DNA of 64,000 bases. It comes from Aerobium sp039839275. GTDB taxonomy: Bacteria; Pseudomonadota; Alphaproteobacteria; Rhizobiales; Rhizobiaceae. The DNA lies in contig NZ_JBDOQP010000001.1 of the NCBI RefSeq assembly GCF_039839275.1, positions 620,001 through 684,000 of the forward strand, read 5' to 3'. The notes beneath the pieces were generated by a model. The model had not been told where the DNA came from and did no database searches. It was given only the letters and a program-made list of their open reading frames with translations. Positions within the stretch are counted from its first letter, which is position 1; every line of letters begins with the position of its first letter. Positions 9,099 through 17,180 of the stretch are shown here, piece by piece. The translations under genes and the position numbers were made by a program.

Positions 9099-9467
9099 AT
9101 GTTCAAGTTCATCAAGACCGTAGCACTTTCCGCCCTCATCGGCATCAGCGCGTTTGCGGCAATGCCCGCCACCGCCCAAGCCCAGAGCGGCGGCATCTAT
9201 CTCGGCTTCGGCAGCCAGGGACCGAGCATCGGCGTACAGTTCCATGATCGTGATCGCGACCGTGACCGCCGTCACGGTTTCCGTCGCGACCGCGACCGTG
9301 GCTGCTCGGCGCGCGAGGCTGTGAACAAGGCAGAGCGGATGGGACTGCGCCGCGCGCGTGTCATCGGCGAAAATCGCCGCGTCCTGCGCGTGGCAGGGCG
9401 TGCGCGTGGCCATGGCCCGGCGACGATCGTGTTCGCCAATGCACGCAACTGCCCGGTCATCCGCTAA
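9099..9467 (+). CDS. Small secreted Arg/Asp-rich hypothetical protein
   Basis: A 122-aa protein with a clear Sec signal peptide: MFKFIKTVALSALIGISAFA up to about ATAQA, cleaved near residue 28. The mature part starts SGGIYLGFGSQGPSIGVQF, followed by a DRDRDRDRRH...RRDRDRG repeat and a C-terminal segment with two Cys (GCSAREAV and NARNCPV) that may form a disulfide. Similar short periplasmic proteins are common in Rhizobiales and have no known role. ATG 9099 gives the signal peptide. A strong terminator follows. Confidence 0.8.
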   Translation: MFKFIKTVALSALIGISAFAAMPATAQAQSGGIYLGFGSQGPSIGVQFHDRDRDRDRRHGFRRDRDRGCSAREAVNKAERMGLRRARVIGENRRVLRVAGRARGHGPATIVFANARNCPVIR

Positions 9468-9500
9468 AGCCCAGGCCGCTCCGGCAACCCGCATGATCAA

Positions 9501-9535
9501 CGCCGGCTCGAAAGAGCCGGCGTTTTTCGTTTTTG
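9501..9535. terminator. Intrinsic terminator, plus strand
   Basis: A 9-bp stem CGCCGGCTC/GAGCCGGCG (9501-9509 and 9514-9522) with a 4-nt loop, followed by TTTTTCGTTTTT. It ends the small secreted protein gene and lies just before the stop of the convergent SIMPL gene. Confidence 0.85.
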
Positions 9536-9545
9536 CTATGAGTGA

Positions 9546-10265
9546 CTACTGCTTGAGTTCGAAGGTGACGTTGACCTGGACGCGGTAGGTGTTCTCGCCG
9601 GCAGCAACGGGCACCGAGTCGGCGGCTGCCTCCATGCGGAGTGCCTTACCGGCCATCGGCATGGGCGGCTGCGAAAAGGCCTGTTCCGACATTTCGATCA
9701 CCGGGCCGAGCTCTGCGCCGGCTGCTTCCGCAAGTGTTCGGGCACGCGCCATCGCATCTTCCACTGCGCGCTTGCGTGCCTGTGTCGTGGCCTCGGCCGG
9801 ATCGTCGTTGGTGAAGACGATGCTGCCGCCCTGGTTGACGCCCAGCGTCACCGAGCGATCGATGATCTCGCCGACGGCGTCTATGTCGCGCACGCGCACG
9901 CTGAGCGTGTTGGAGACCTGATAGGCGACGATACGCGGCTGTTCCTCGCCGCCATTGTTCTGCGGATAGACATAGCGCGGATTGATCTGCAGGCCGGCGG
10001 TCTGAAGGTCTCGATCCTCAATGCCGGCCTCCTTCATCGCAGCTATTACGGCTGCCATGGCCTCATTATTCTGGTCGAGTGCCGCGCGCGCGGTCTCGGC
10101 TTCGCGCATGACGGCGAGCGACAGGATCGCCATGTCGGGCGCGACCGCCATCTCGCCTTCGCCGGAGACCACGATGCGCGGCGTGCGCGGTCCTTCCTCT
10201 GCGAAAACGGGCGCGGGAAAGGCGAGGGCGGCAGCCAACAGAAGCGGCGCGTAACGACGGTACAT
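9546..10265 (-). CDS. SIMPL domain-containing periplasmic protein (DUF541)
   Basis: A 239-aa protein with a signal peptide (about residues 1-22, ending PVFA) and one SIMPL domain over the rest. Recognisable parts are IVVSGEGEMAVAPDMAILSL at the start of the mature protein, TAGLQINPRYVYP, and YRVQVNVTFEL at the end. SIMPL proteins (BP26/Omp28-type in Brucella) are periplasmic or outer-membrane proteins that form ring-like oligomers; the molecular role is not known. The start at 10265 (MYRRYAP) gives the signal peptide. Confidence 0.92.
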   Translation of the reverse strand: MYRRYAPLLLAAALAFPAPVFAEEGPRTPRIVVSGEGEMAVAPDMAILSLAVMREAETARAALDQNNEAMAAVIAAMKEAGIEDRDLQTAGLQINPRYVYPQNNGGEEQPRIVAYQVSNTLSVRVRDIDAVGEIIDRSVTLGVNQGGSIVFTNDDPAEATTQARKRAVEDAMARARTLAEAAGAELGPVIEMSEQAFSQPPMPMAGKALRMEAAADSVPVAAGENTYRVQVNVTFELKQ

Positions 10266-10377
10266 GAACGATCTCCGATCCGGTTTAATGTCCCTGGTTG
10301 CGGGATAGATAGCGAATATGTGTGGATTGCGGCGGCGCACTTGTGCGCGAAGGAAAAAGCCACTAGGTCAACCGCGT

Positions 10378-10454
10378 GGGGCCTGTAGCTCAATGGTTAG
10401 AGCCGGCGGCTCATAACCGCTTGGTTGGGGGTTCGAGTCCCTCCGGGCCCACCA
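10378..10454 (+). tRNA. tRNA with CAT anticodon, best read as tRNA-Ile2 (lysidine type)
   Basis: A 77-nt cloverleaf: acceptor GGGCCTG (10378-10384) with CGGGCCC (10444-10450), discriminator A, and an encoded CCA. The D arm is GCTC...GAGC and the T arm has GTTCGAGTC. The anticodon loop is CTCATAA. The anticodon stem plus variable region GGCGGCTCATAACCGCTTGG is very close to the ileX/tRNA-Ile2 pattern and unlike elongator or initiator tRNA-Met. The C of CAT would be converted to lysidine by TilS so that AUA is read. The 3' end abuts an integrase gene, so this is the island attachment site. Confidence 0.88.
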
Positions 10455-10628
10455 TTCTCGGCTGTCCGACTTGGTCCAGTTTGTGCCACAACGGCCATTT
10501 TATCTTTCTGTTTCAGTGGATTGCGGCAATGGTATTGTTTGTCGTCGTCTCGTTGCGTCCGACGAAATCCGGGCTGCCTGTTGGTAAAATTGTTGGTTTC
10601 GAGTGGCGGTTTATGCAAAAATACCAAC

Positions 10629-11831
10629 ATGCCCTTGACCGATGTCTTCTGCCGAACCGTTAAAGCTGCTGAAAAGCCCCAGAAATTCAGCGACGGCGGC
10701 GGTCTATTCCTGCTTGTCGAGCCACGTGGGAGCAAACTTTGGCGGTTGGCTTATCGATTCGATGGCAAGCAAAAGACACTTTCATTTGGTGTCTACCCAA
10801 CAATCGGCTTGAAGGAAGCGCGCGAGCAGCGAGACCGGGCGCGAGAACTGTTGGCCCGCGACATCGATCCAGGAGAACACAAGAAGCAGTTGAAGCGCAG
10901 AAAGCGACTTGAAGCGGAGAACACTTTTGAAACCGTTGCCCGCGAGTGGTTCGATGGGCAAAAATCGGGATGGACGCAGGGTTATTCTGACAGGATCCTG
11001 AGAAGACTGGAAGCCGATGTCTTTAGGGAAATTGGCCGCCGACCGATCAACGATATTGAGCCACCCGAGCTGTTAGAAACAATTCGGAAAATCGAAAAGC
11101 GTAATGCGGTGGTCCTTGCTCGCCGATTGCTGCAAGTTTGCGGCCAAGTCTTTCGATATGCCGTCGCCAGCGGACTTGCGAAGCGCGATCCGTCGCAGGA
11201 TATCCGGGGCGCGTTGCGCTCCGCCGGTCCTAAGAAGCGACGCACCGCACTCAAGGAAGCCGAAATTCCGGAGTTTCTGTCTGCGCTAGACGCTTACGAA
11301 GGTGACCGCAGAACCGTGCTGGCGCTCAAACTGGTCATGCATACATTCTTACGCACATCCGAAATTCGCTTTGGGGTTTGGTCGGAATTGGAGGCACTGG
11401 GCACCGAGCGTGCGCTCTGGCGCATACCGGCAGAGCGAATGAAAGCAAGGTCTGAGCATCTGGTACCGATTACGCCTCAGGTCGAGCTGATTCTTGAGGA
11501 GCTAAAGCGGCTCTCTGGCGATAGCCCCTACCTTCTGCCTGCGAAGACAAAGGAAGGGGTAATATCTCAGAACACGCTCATCTATGCGCTTTATCGGATG
11601 GGCTACCATTCCCGAGCTACAGTTCACGGTTTCAGAGGGACGGCCAGCACGATCCTAAACGAGCACGGTTTCAACCGCGACTGGATTGAGCGCCAATTGG
11701 CTCATGCCGAGCGCGACGGGGTGCGTGCAGCCTACAACTCTGCTGAATGGCTACCTGATCGCCGAAACATGCTTCTCTGGTGGTCTATGCACCTTGAAAA
11801 CTTGAACAATGGCGGGCTGCGGGATGGCTAA
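10629..11831 (+). CDS. P4-type tyrosine integrase (DUF4102 N-terminus)
   Basis: A 400-aa site-specific recombinase. The N-terminal ~90 residues are the DUF4102 arm-binding domain (FSDGGGLFLLVEPRGSKLWRLAYRFDGKQKTLSFGVYP, read in parts). A core-binding helical domain follows. The catalytic domain shows the Arg in TFLRTSEIR, HGFRGTAST (His-x-x-Arg), a second His in LAHAE and the nucleophilic Tyr in AAYN. It integrates and excises an island at the 3' end of the tRNA 175 bp upstream. ATG 10629 is the family start. The next gene overlaps it by 8 bp. Confidence 0.95.
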   Translation: MPLTDVFCRTVKAAEKPQKFSDGGGLFLLVEPRGSKLWRLAYRFDGKQKTLSFGVYPTIGLKEAREQRDRARELLARDIDPGEHKKQLKRRKRLEAENTFETVAREWFDGQKSGWTQGYSDRILRRLEADVFREIGRRPINDIEPPELLETIRKIEKRNAVVLARRLLQVCGQVFRYAVASGLAKRDPSQDIRGALRSAGPKKRRTALKEAEIPEFLSALDAYEGDRRTVLALKLVMHTFLRTSEIRFGVWSELEALGTERALWRIPAERMKARSEHLVPITPQVELILEELKRLSGDSPYLLPAKTKEGVISQNTLIYALYRMGYHSRATVHGFRGTASTILNEHGFNRDWIERQLAHAERDGVRAAYNSAEWLPDRRNMLLWWSMHLENLNNGGLRDG

Positions 11832-12816
11832 ACAGTCGTCAGACCGTGCCCGAGAGAGGTTTTTCTTTGAGCATACGTGGCTCCGGTTTTCGCCGCGGCG
11901 CAATCTTCGATTCCTCCTGCGGGATGATGAGCAGTTTCTCGATCAAAAGGAGATGGTGACGAGAGCACTATCGACGTGGGTAATCTCCGGTCGCCGCACA
12001 CTGTGCAAGAACGCTATTGCTTTACAGATCGTCAGCACGATTGGCCGGGTAGAGCGCATCGCCTTCGAGGAACATCAGCAACGAGACATCATCACCGATT
12101 TCGTCGGGCGTGTATCGCACATGAAACCGGAGTTTTTCACGCTCGCCTATTATCCGATTGGCGGTATGACCACTTTGTCGAAAATGTCCTCGCTAAAGCG
12201 GCACCGTGAGGTTCTGGCGGATGCATCGAAGGACCTTGATGCCTTCATCGAGCTGATGCGGATCTTCCATTTCTGGCAAGCCGAGCTAGTCGATCCGACG
12301 CGGTTCGCAAAGCCCAGTCTGAACAAGGCGGTGGGGCTGATTGCGGACGTGAAGGCGTGGACAACGTTTCCAGCGTTCAGCACCAGCAAGCTTCGCGGCG
12401 ATCTGCGCCGTTACATGGGGCGAGGAGCACTGATCTATGCAGCATCAACGATCGAACTAGGGAACGGCCGGACCTTGTTGGAGGCGATGCGGCTGCACTT
12501 CCTCTCGTTTGATCAGCTGCAACCTGTCCTCGATCTCTGGATTGCCCGCGCTCAGTTCGTGACCCAGTCGCTCTTACAGCACGTGGCGAAAGTTGCCGAC
12601 CAGACGGGTCGGGAAACGTACGACCCTAAGGGGCTAAATATGAACACGCTGCCGAGGGGCGATGCCAGTTCTTTCCCACTCGATCCTCCTTTCTCCGCGG
12701 AAGCCGAGAAAGCAGTTCGCAAGCAGTTCATTCGCGATCCCGGCGGGCGGCCGAAAACGCGAAAGGTTGAGCAGGAGGTGACGCCATCGGATCGAGCAGC
12801 GAAAGGGTTGCCCTAA
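11824..12816 (+). CDS. Island hypothetical protein next to integrase
   Basis: A 330-aa protein I do not recognise. It is soluble and mostly helical by composition, with Trp/Phe-rich stretches (FFFEHTWLRFSPRRNLRF, IFHFWQAELVDPTRF) and a charged C-terminus ending in RKVEQEVTPSDRAAKGLP. ATG 11824 overlaps the integrase stop, so the two are translationally coupled and the protein may serve integration, excision or island maintenance. Codon usage is more relaxed than in the core genes nearby. No catalytic motif is evident. Confidence 0.75.
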   Translation: MAKQSSDRARERFFFEHTWLRFSPRRNLRFLLRDDEQFLDQKEMVTRALSTWVISGRRTLCKNAIALQIVSTIGRVERIAFEEHQQRDIITDFVGRVSHMKPEFFTLAYYPIGGMTTLSKMSSLKRHREVLADASKDLDAFIELMRIFHFWQAELVDPTRFAKPSLNKAVGLIADVKAWTTFPAFSTSKLRGDLRRYMGRGALIYAASTIELGNGRTLLEAMRLHFLSFDQLQPVLDLWIARAQFVTQSLLQHVAKVADQTGRETYDPKGLNMNTLPRGDASSFPLDPPFSAEAEKAVRKQFIRDPGGRPKTRKVEQEVTPSDRAAKGLP

Positions 12817-12861
12817 AAAATCCAGCAAATGTTTTGCCGTCCGATACGGTTCTATCTGTCG

Positions 12862-12884
12862 GTCCTCTTCAACACAGAGAGGAC
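12862..12884 (+). promoter_or_regulatory. Hairpin next to the alpA ribosome site
   Basis: GTCCTCT (12862-12868) pairs with AGAGGAC (12878-12884) around a 9-nt loop. The right arm runs into the GGA Shine-Dalgarno sequence before ATG 12891. It could be an operator for AlpA or an RNA fold that limits its translation. Confidence 0.4.
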
Positions 12885-12890
12885 TAGGAA

Positions 12891-13175
12891 ATGAAGGACA
12901 GAACTGTAACCAACCTGCGCGGCACCCATGCATTTAGCAATGTGGCGGCAACCGAAAAGCGCCTGCTCGCGGGCTTTCAACCTGACGGCTATGTTCGTCT
13001 CACTTCGATCATCAGGCCCTTGGGTCCGCTGCCAATCAGCCGCAGCACGTGGTGGAAAGGCGTCAAAGAAGGGCGCTATCCCCAGCCGATCAAGCTCGGG
13101 CCGCGCATCACGGCGTGGCGTACCGCCGATATTATTGAGCTTGTTGAGCGGACGGGAGGGCCCGTCAATGACTAA
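12891..13175 (+). CDS. AlpA family helix-turn-helix regulator
   Basis: A 94-aa DNA-binding protein with the AlpA/MerR-like winged helix: LTSIIRPLGPLPISRSTWWKGVKEGRYPQPIKLGPRITAWRTADI, seen across residues ~35-80. The pattern 'SRSTWW..V..GR.P.P.KLG.R...W' is the family hallmark. In P4-type islands AlpA activates excision by acting as, or by turning on, the excisionase. It overlaps the next gene by 8 bp. The 35-residue N-terminal extension is unusual for AlpA proteins and carries no motif. Confidence 0.85.
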   Translation: MKDRTVTNLRGTHAFSNVAATEKRLLAGFQPDGYVRLTSIIRPLGPLPISRSTWWKGVKEGRYPQPIKLGPRITAWRTADIIELVERTGGPVND

Positions 13176-14130
13176 GAACGAGAAGCCCCGGCTGAACGGG
13201 AGGCTGTCACTGGCGAACGGCCGCGAAAGTTTCGGTAACCGAAAAATTGCTACGAGCGATCCTGGAAGCAGTGAGAACAGGCCGCCCGCCTTCCCAGATA
13301 TGTGTGGGTGGAAGTCCGTCAGCTACACGAACCAGTTCCCAGCGATGAGGGACAATCCACTGGAGATGGTGGACCGCTGTCAGACAGCCTTCTCCGCACT
13401 GGACTCCAGCTTCCGTCGTCAGCGTCGCGAGTTGATGGCGCTGATCTACGGCTTCGCCATGATAGCCCGCGATGATCCGGCCACTATGGAGGGCTTCATG
13501 AAGAAGCCATTCTGGAAGCACCGCAAGTACAAGGTGCAGTCGGGTATACTGCAATTGGCAATGCAGTATTGCCTCAAGGCTCCGAACGATGACCCTAAGT
13601 ACGGACGCGCCTGCACGTATGCGCGCGGCCTGTCCGAATTCTTCGATAAAGCTATTCCAATGGAGGAAATCCCCGATCTGATCGAAAAGGCGGGTGGTAT
13701 AGAGAAGCTTGCTGGTCCGGAGGTTTATCGGCACGCTGATGACCCTCGGAACAGTCGGGCAGCCAGCACTGGTGCTGCTCACCGCTCCCAATCGGTCTCT
13801 GAAAATAGGGGTGAGGCGGAGGGGCAGGACGAACCGTCGGTTGAGGTCCATGCTTCACCCCATGCAGATGTTCTCGAACTCGACGTTCTCGCTGATGCGG
13901 GCACTGACCCTACTCCGATAGGGAACAGGCCAGCGCGTGCCTCCGCCCCTAAGCCCGACTGGAGCTGCCAGATCTTGGTCGAGCTGTCACCGAAACAGAT
14001 GAGCCGAGCGATGAACTGTCGCGAGAATGAGCGGGTCAAGATCGTTGCCACCGTCTCAGGCGAACCCGGAAAGTGGCGCGCATTTGATGCCACGTCCGTC
14101 AAGAAACTGCCTGCAAGAGATCTTCCGTAA
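13168..14130 (+). CDS. Island hypothetical protein downstream of AlpA
   Basis: A 320-aa protein of unknown function. Residues ~45-200 look folded: a basic helical region with RRQRRELMALIYGFAMIAR and FMKKPFWKHRKYKVQSGI. Then comes a ~70-residue acidic, low-complexity linker, and a C-terminal ~45-residue module starting PDWSCQILVEL. The start codon lies inside the AlpA gene (8-bp overlap), so it is coupled to AlpA. The position suggests a role in island excision or replication, but no replication or DNA-binding motif is clear. Confidence 0.72.
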   Translation: MTKNEKPRLNGRLSLANGRESFGNRKIATSDPGSSENRPPAFPDMCGWKSVSYTNQFPAMRDNPLEMVDRCQTAFSALDSSFRRQRRELMALIYGFAMIARDDPATMEGFMKKPFWKHRKYKVQSGILQLAMQYCLKAPNDDPKYGRACTYARGLSEFFDKAIPMEEIPDLIEKAGGIEKLAGPEVYRHADDPRNSRAASTGAAHRSQSVSENRGEAEGQDEPSVEVHASPHADVLELDVLADAGTDPTPIGNRPARASAPKPDWSCQILVELSPKQMSRAMNCRENERVKIVATVSGEPGKWRAFDATSVKKLPARDLP

Positions 14131-14179
14131 GTGGGTGCGACACCGGGGCGACCTTTGTCCCGGTGTCGGCTGTCGATTT

Positions 14180-14803
14180 CTAGTTCAGTTCGCTGACCGC
14201 TCTGGGCAGCACGAGGATGTCGTCACATCCAGTGCGTCCCGACTTAATTGCCTTGAAGACGTAATCGGTGACCTCGCCCGGCGTTTCATGGATCTCCATC
14301 GTATGAATGCGATGGAGATGGGGCTCAGCATCGAAATAGAGCCGCTGCTCATCGAAGAAGATGTGGTCACTTAACAAAATGCCCCGCTTCCGCAGCCGCG
14401 AGTGCGGTGACTCCAGTGCCATTATGTGCACGTGCTGGCCGTCATTCAAGGCGATGTTCGCGTAGTGATCCTTGTCCCACTTTGGTATCGGCCAGTCCGT
14501 GCAGCCCATCCAGAGAGGCAGCCTGTCCCAAGCTTCCTTGCGCGGGCGTCGGTTTGTCCTTGTCAGAACCTTTTCGAAGGTCCTGCGGACTGTGTCATAC
14601 ATCTCAATCTGTTTGCGGGCTGGCGAGCCCGGTATCGGCTTGAACATGAATGTCAGCATGTAGGGTTCGTAACCGGCGTCGAGGCGATCTTCTACCCACT
14701 CGACATAGCCTGCGACGAGTTCTTTTGATTGCATGGTATTCTCCAACTCGATGGTAGCGATGGTTGTCGCATCGTCGTCTTCGGATTCGCCGATGACGAA
14801 CAT
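14180..14803 (-). CDS. Putative HUH (Rep-like) single-strand endonuclease
   Basis: A 207-aa protein with three segments in the order of rolling-circle Rep enzymes: a beta strand YEPYMLTFMFKP (~45-56, motif I-like), QHVHIMAL with His124 and His126 (motif II, H-x-H), and TDYVFKAIK with Tyr181 and Lys184 (motif III, Y-x-x-K). It would nick DNA and stay linked through the Tyr. No database match could be checked, and the fold is inferred from these motifs only. The start is uncertain: 14803 has an AGGAAA site, while ATG 14734 (184 aa) has GGAG at good spacing. It is convergent with the AlpA-linked gene. Confidence 0.5.
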   Translation of the reverse strand: MFVIGESEDDDATTIATIELENTMQSKELVAGYVEWVEDRLDAGYEPYMLTFMFKPIPGSPARKQIEMYDTVRRTFEKVLTRTNRRPRKEAWDRLPLWMGCTDWPIPKWDKDHYANIALNDGQHVHIMALESPHSRLRKRGILLSDHIFFDEQRLYFDAEPHLHRIHTMEIHETPGEVTDYVFKAIKSGRTGCDDILVLPRAVSELN

Positions 14804-15054
14804 CAGTTTCCTGCGGTGTCAGAAGAGCCATTCGGCAAATCCGGCACCATATGCTGAGGCTCCAGGAGCCAAAGCATTCTAGGCCTGATGAGACAGTAAG
14901 GTTCTCCGCGGGCCATCTCCACGCGGATACCACTTTGCTGCTGATGTGAATTGGCATGATGCCGACATCACCCTTTACCGGCCGGAGCGCAGTGCTCTTC
15001 TTTGCCAAGGCAGGACTTCGATGGTGGTGACAGGCGAAGAGGGAAATTGCAGGG

Positions 15055-16287
15055 ATGCTTGAGGCGGCGCTGGAAAAACTCGTCGTGGGCAATGAAGATT
15101 TTGAAGCGATCGAGAACGCTTACGACGTGTACTGCCCGTTCGAAGCTATCGGTGTGATCCGGCAGGAAATTCGGCACGCGCATTTCCTAGCGCATTGCTT
15201 GGATCCTCAGCGGCCCCATGGATTTGGTGCTGAGTGCCTGAGAGCAGTGATGCGTGTCGCAGCAAAAGCTAAACAGTCTGACGCATATCAAGCCGACGGT
15301 CATTTTTCGTCACTCGATGTGCATCTGATGGATTTGGATTCAGCACAAATCCGTCGGGAATGGCGTCGCATCGATCTTGTAATCGTGCTGCGCGAAGAGC
15401 GGCTGATTATCGCTGTTGAGCTCAAAATCGATGCTCGTGAGCACTCCGGCCAGCTCACACGGTACCGCAGCATCGTGGATGAGGAATGGCCGCGTTCCGA
15501 AGGGTGGCGGCACATGTTCCTGTTTCTGACCGCAGCGGGGGACGACGTAAGCGAAGAGGAAGCATCCCATTGGCTTCCAATCGAATTTGATGCCATCGCT
15601 CGCGAGATCGAAAAGATCACCGACAAGGGACTCGGCAACCCTGATGCTCGGGCCCTCTTAACCGCATATCTACGAATGCTTAGGAGACATCTCTTGACGG
15701 ATGACCGGATGAAGGAACTTGCCGCGAAACTGTGGAGCCAGCATCGGGAAGCCTTGGCCTTCTTGATGGATAATCGACCGGACACCGGCGACGGATTGCT
15801 CGCGCATCTAAACGAGGAGCGGCTTCAACTGGCCAGCATGCTGGCTGACGCAAGTGGTCTGGACGTTCAGTGCGATGATTTCAGTCGGAACTTTATCCGG
15901 TTTGGCATCGCGGATTGGGACGGCGTCGTCGGCATGACGGATGGGACTTGGACGTCATCCAACAGGCTTATGTTGATCGAACTTGCGCAGGCGAAGTCAG
16001 GTCGCGTGAGGATGCGGTTCGTACTAGGGCCGGGTCAGTCCGGCGCGCGGCAGAGAATCTATCAGCTGCTTGAATCCGGCGACGTTAAACTGGGCAGGCG
16101 CGGCAAGTTGTCGGGTATGTTCACCCGCTTGGCTTCACAGAGTGTCGCTCTACCGGAAGAAATTGAAGACGGTGAGTTCGCCGGTGCCATCGAAATCGTC
16201 AAAAGCGCGCTTCTTCGATTTGGGGAGAATGAAATCAAAGCCTACGACCGCGCTTTGAGACCCACATCAGCACCAACGTTGACATAG
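15055..16287 (+). CDS. PD-(D/E)XK nuclease superfamily protein
   Basis: A 410-aa protein of the PDDEXK_4 type. The active site reads RRIDLVIV (Asp107), IIAVELKID (Glu122 and Lys124) and SGQLTRYR (Gln133), preceded by an N-terminal helical part with FLAHCLDP. About 220 C-terminal residues form a separate domain with no match I recognise. Such nucleases often sit in bacterial defence islands, though this one stands alone. It is divergent from the HUH-like gene across 251 bp. ATG 15055 is preceded by a weak GGGA site. Confidence 0.82.
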   Translation: MLEAALEKLVVGNEDFEAIENAYDVYCPFEAIGVIRQEIRHAHFLAHCLDPQRPHGFGAECLRAVMRVAAKAKQSDAYQADGHFSSLDVHLMDLDSAQIRREWRRIDLVIVLREERLIIAVELKIDAREHSGQLTRYRSIVDEEWPRSEGWRHMFLFLTAAGDDVSEEEASHWLPIEFDAIAREIEKITDKGLGNPDARALLTAYLRMLRRHLLTDDRMKELAAKLWSQHREALAFLMDNRPDTGDGLLAHLNEERLQLASMLADASGLDVQCDDFSRNFIRFGIADWDGVVGMTDGTWTSSNRLMLIELAQAKSGRVRMRFVLGPGQSGARQRIYQLLESGDVKLGRRGKLSGMFTRLASQSVALPEEIEDGEFAGAIEIVKSALLRFGENEIKAYDRALRPTSAPTLT

Positions 16288-16438
16288 GAAAATAATCCTG
16301 TTAGCTTGCCAGTGGGCGCGGTTGCGTGCTCGCACTGTCATGCTGTCGAACGAAGGGAAGTCGCGGTGAACCAGCACTTGCATCGAACTGCCGCGCCACC
16401 CGGCGGCGCACCATGGCATTCACCATCCACACCTTGCG

Positions 16439-16466
16439 AGGGGGCCTTCGGGCTCCCTTTTTTTTT
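16439..16466 (+). terminator. Attenuator-like intrinsic terminator inside a 5' leader
   Basis: An 8-bp stem with a TTCG tetraloop (16439-16446 and 16451-16458, one G-U pair) is followed by nine T. The next bases are the GGAG ribosome site (16467-16470) of the gene at 16479. A terminator this close upstream of a start codon suggests conditional read-through. It could also end transcripts from upstream. Confidence 0.75.
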
Positions 16467-16478
16467 GGAGATGAGCCA

Positions 16479-17171
16479 ATGAACACTTCCGTGACCGCTG
16501 CCACCGCGTTGCCAGCCCCCTTTCCCACTACGCTGCAATTGCCCCTTGTCGCGCTACCAACGCCGACGCCTTCCAAACGACCGGCCCCGGTGCTGATCCT
16601 CGGCCGTGATGACAATGGGCGACCACATGCCTCGCGATTCCGGACGGGGGACGCGCAACTGGCCAAGGACGCTGCCGATGCGATGCAAATGTGTTCGGTT
16701 GCCGCGGAGACTGACGTGTTGTTACGGCTGGCCGACAAGCTGCCCGAGGGCAAGATCTTCGCCAGCGGCAAGGCGTTCGTGCCCTTTGTCAAGCAGGAGA
16801 TATACGACCAACTTGTTGCCCACCTACCAGTTGGCACTACCATCCCTCGCCGAAAGCCGAAGCTGATCCAGGCCGCTGGTAATCCCAATCCCCCGGTCAA
16901 ACCAGAGACCGGCTCGAACTACGCGGCAGTGACCCGGCAAGCAGCAACGCCACAACGCGGTTCGCTGCCCGACGATTTCACCAAGATCAAGGTCGGCAGC
17001 CTCGTGCTCGCCTCTCTCGCCCGCGATGACGGCTGGTGGCCCGCCATCGTGACCGAAGACAAAGGCGACGGCATGTTCGTCCTACAGTGGCAGGATTGGT
17101 CGGACTGGGAGCCTTTCCAGCGCACGCGCGAGCAATTGGCTCTGTTGCACCCAAGCTACAACGGGCAGTGA
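16479..17171 (+). CDS. Hypothetical protein with C-terminal PWWP/Tudor-like barrel
   Basis: A 230-aa protein. Residues 1-35 are Ala/Pro/Thr-rich, ~38-125 form a small mixed domain of unknown type, and ~168-227 read KVGSLVLASLARDDGWWPAIV, then MFVLQWQDWSDWEPF. The order 'G-x-L-V-x-A...WWPA-x-V...W' is what PWWP and Tudor barrels show (GWWPA at 185-189), a fold best known from chromatin readers. ATG 16479 follows GGAG at 8-nt spacing. The next gene (DUF3768) starts 9 bp after the stop, so the two likely form an operon. The role is unknown. Confidence 0.7.
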   Translation: MNTSVTAATALPAPFPTTLQLPLVALPTPTPSKRPAPVLILGRDDNGRPHASRFRTGDAQLAKDAADAMQMCSVAAETDVLLRLADKLPEGKIFASGKAFVPFVKQEIYDQLVAHLPVGTTIPRRKPKLIQAAGNPNPPVKPETGSNYAAVTRQAATPQRGSLPDDFTKIKVGSLVLASLARDDGWWPAIVTEDKGDGMFVLQWQDWSDWEPFQRTREQLALLHPSYNGQ

Positions 17172-17180
17172 GGGACGGTC

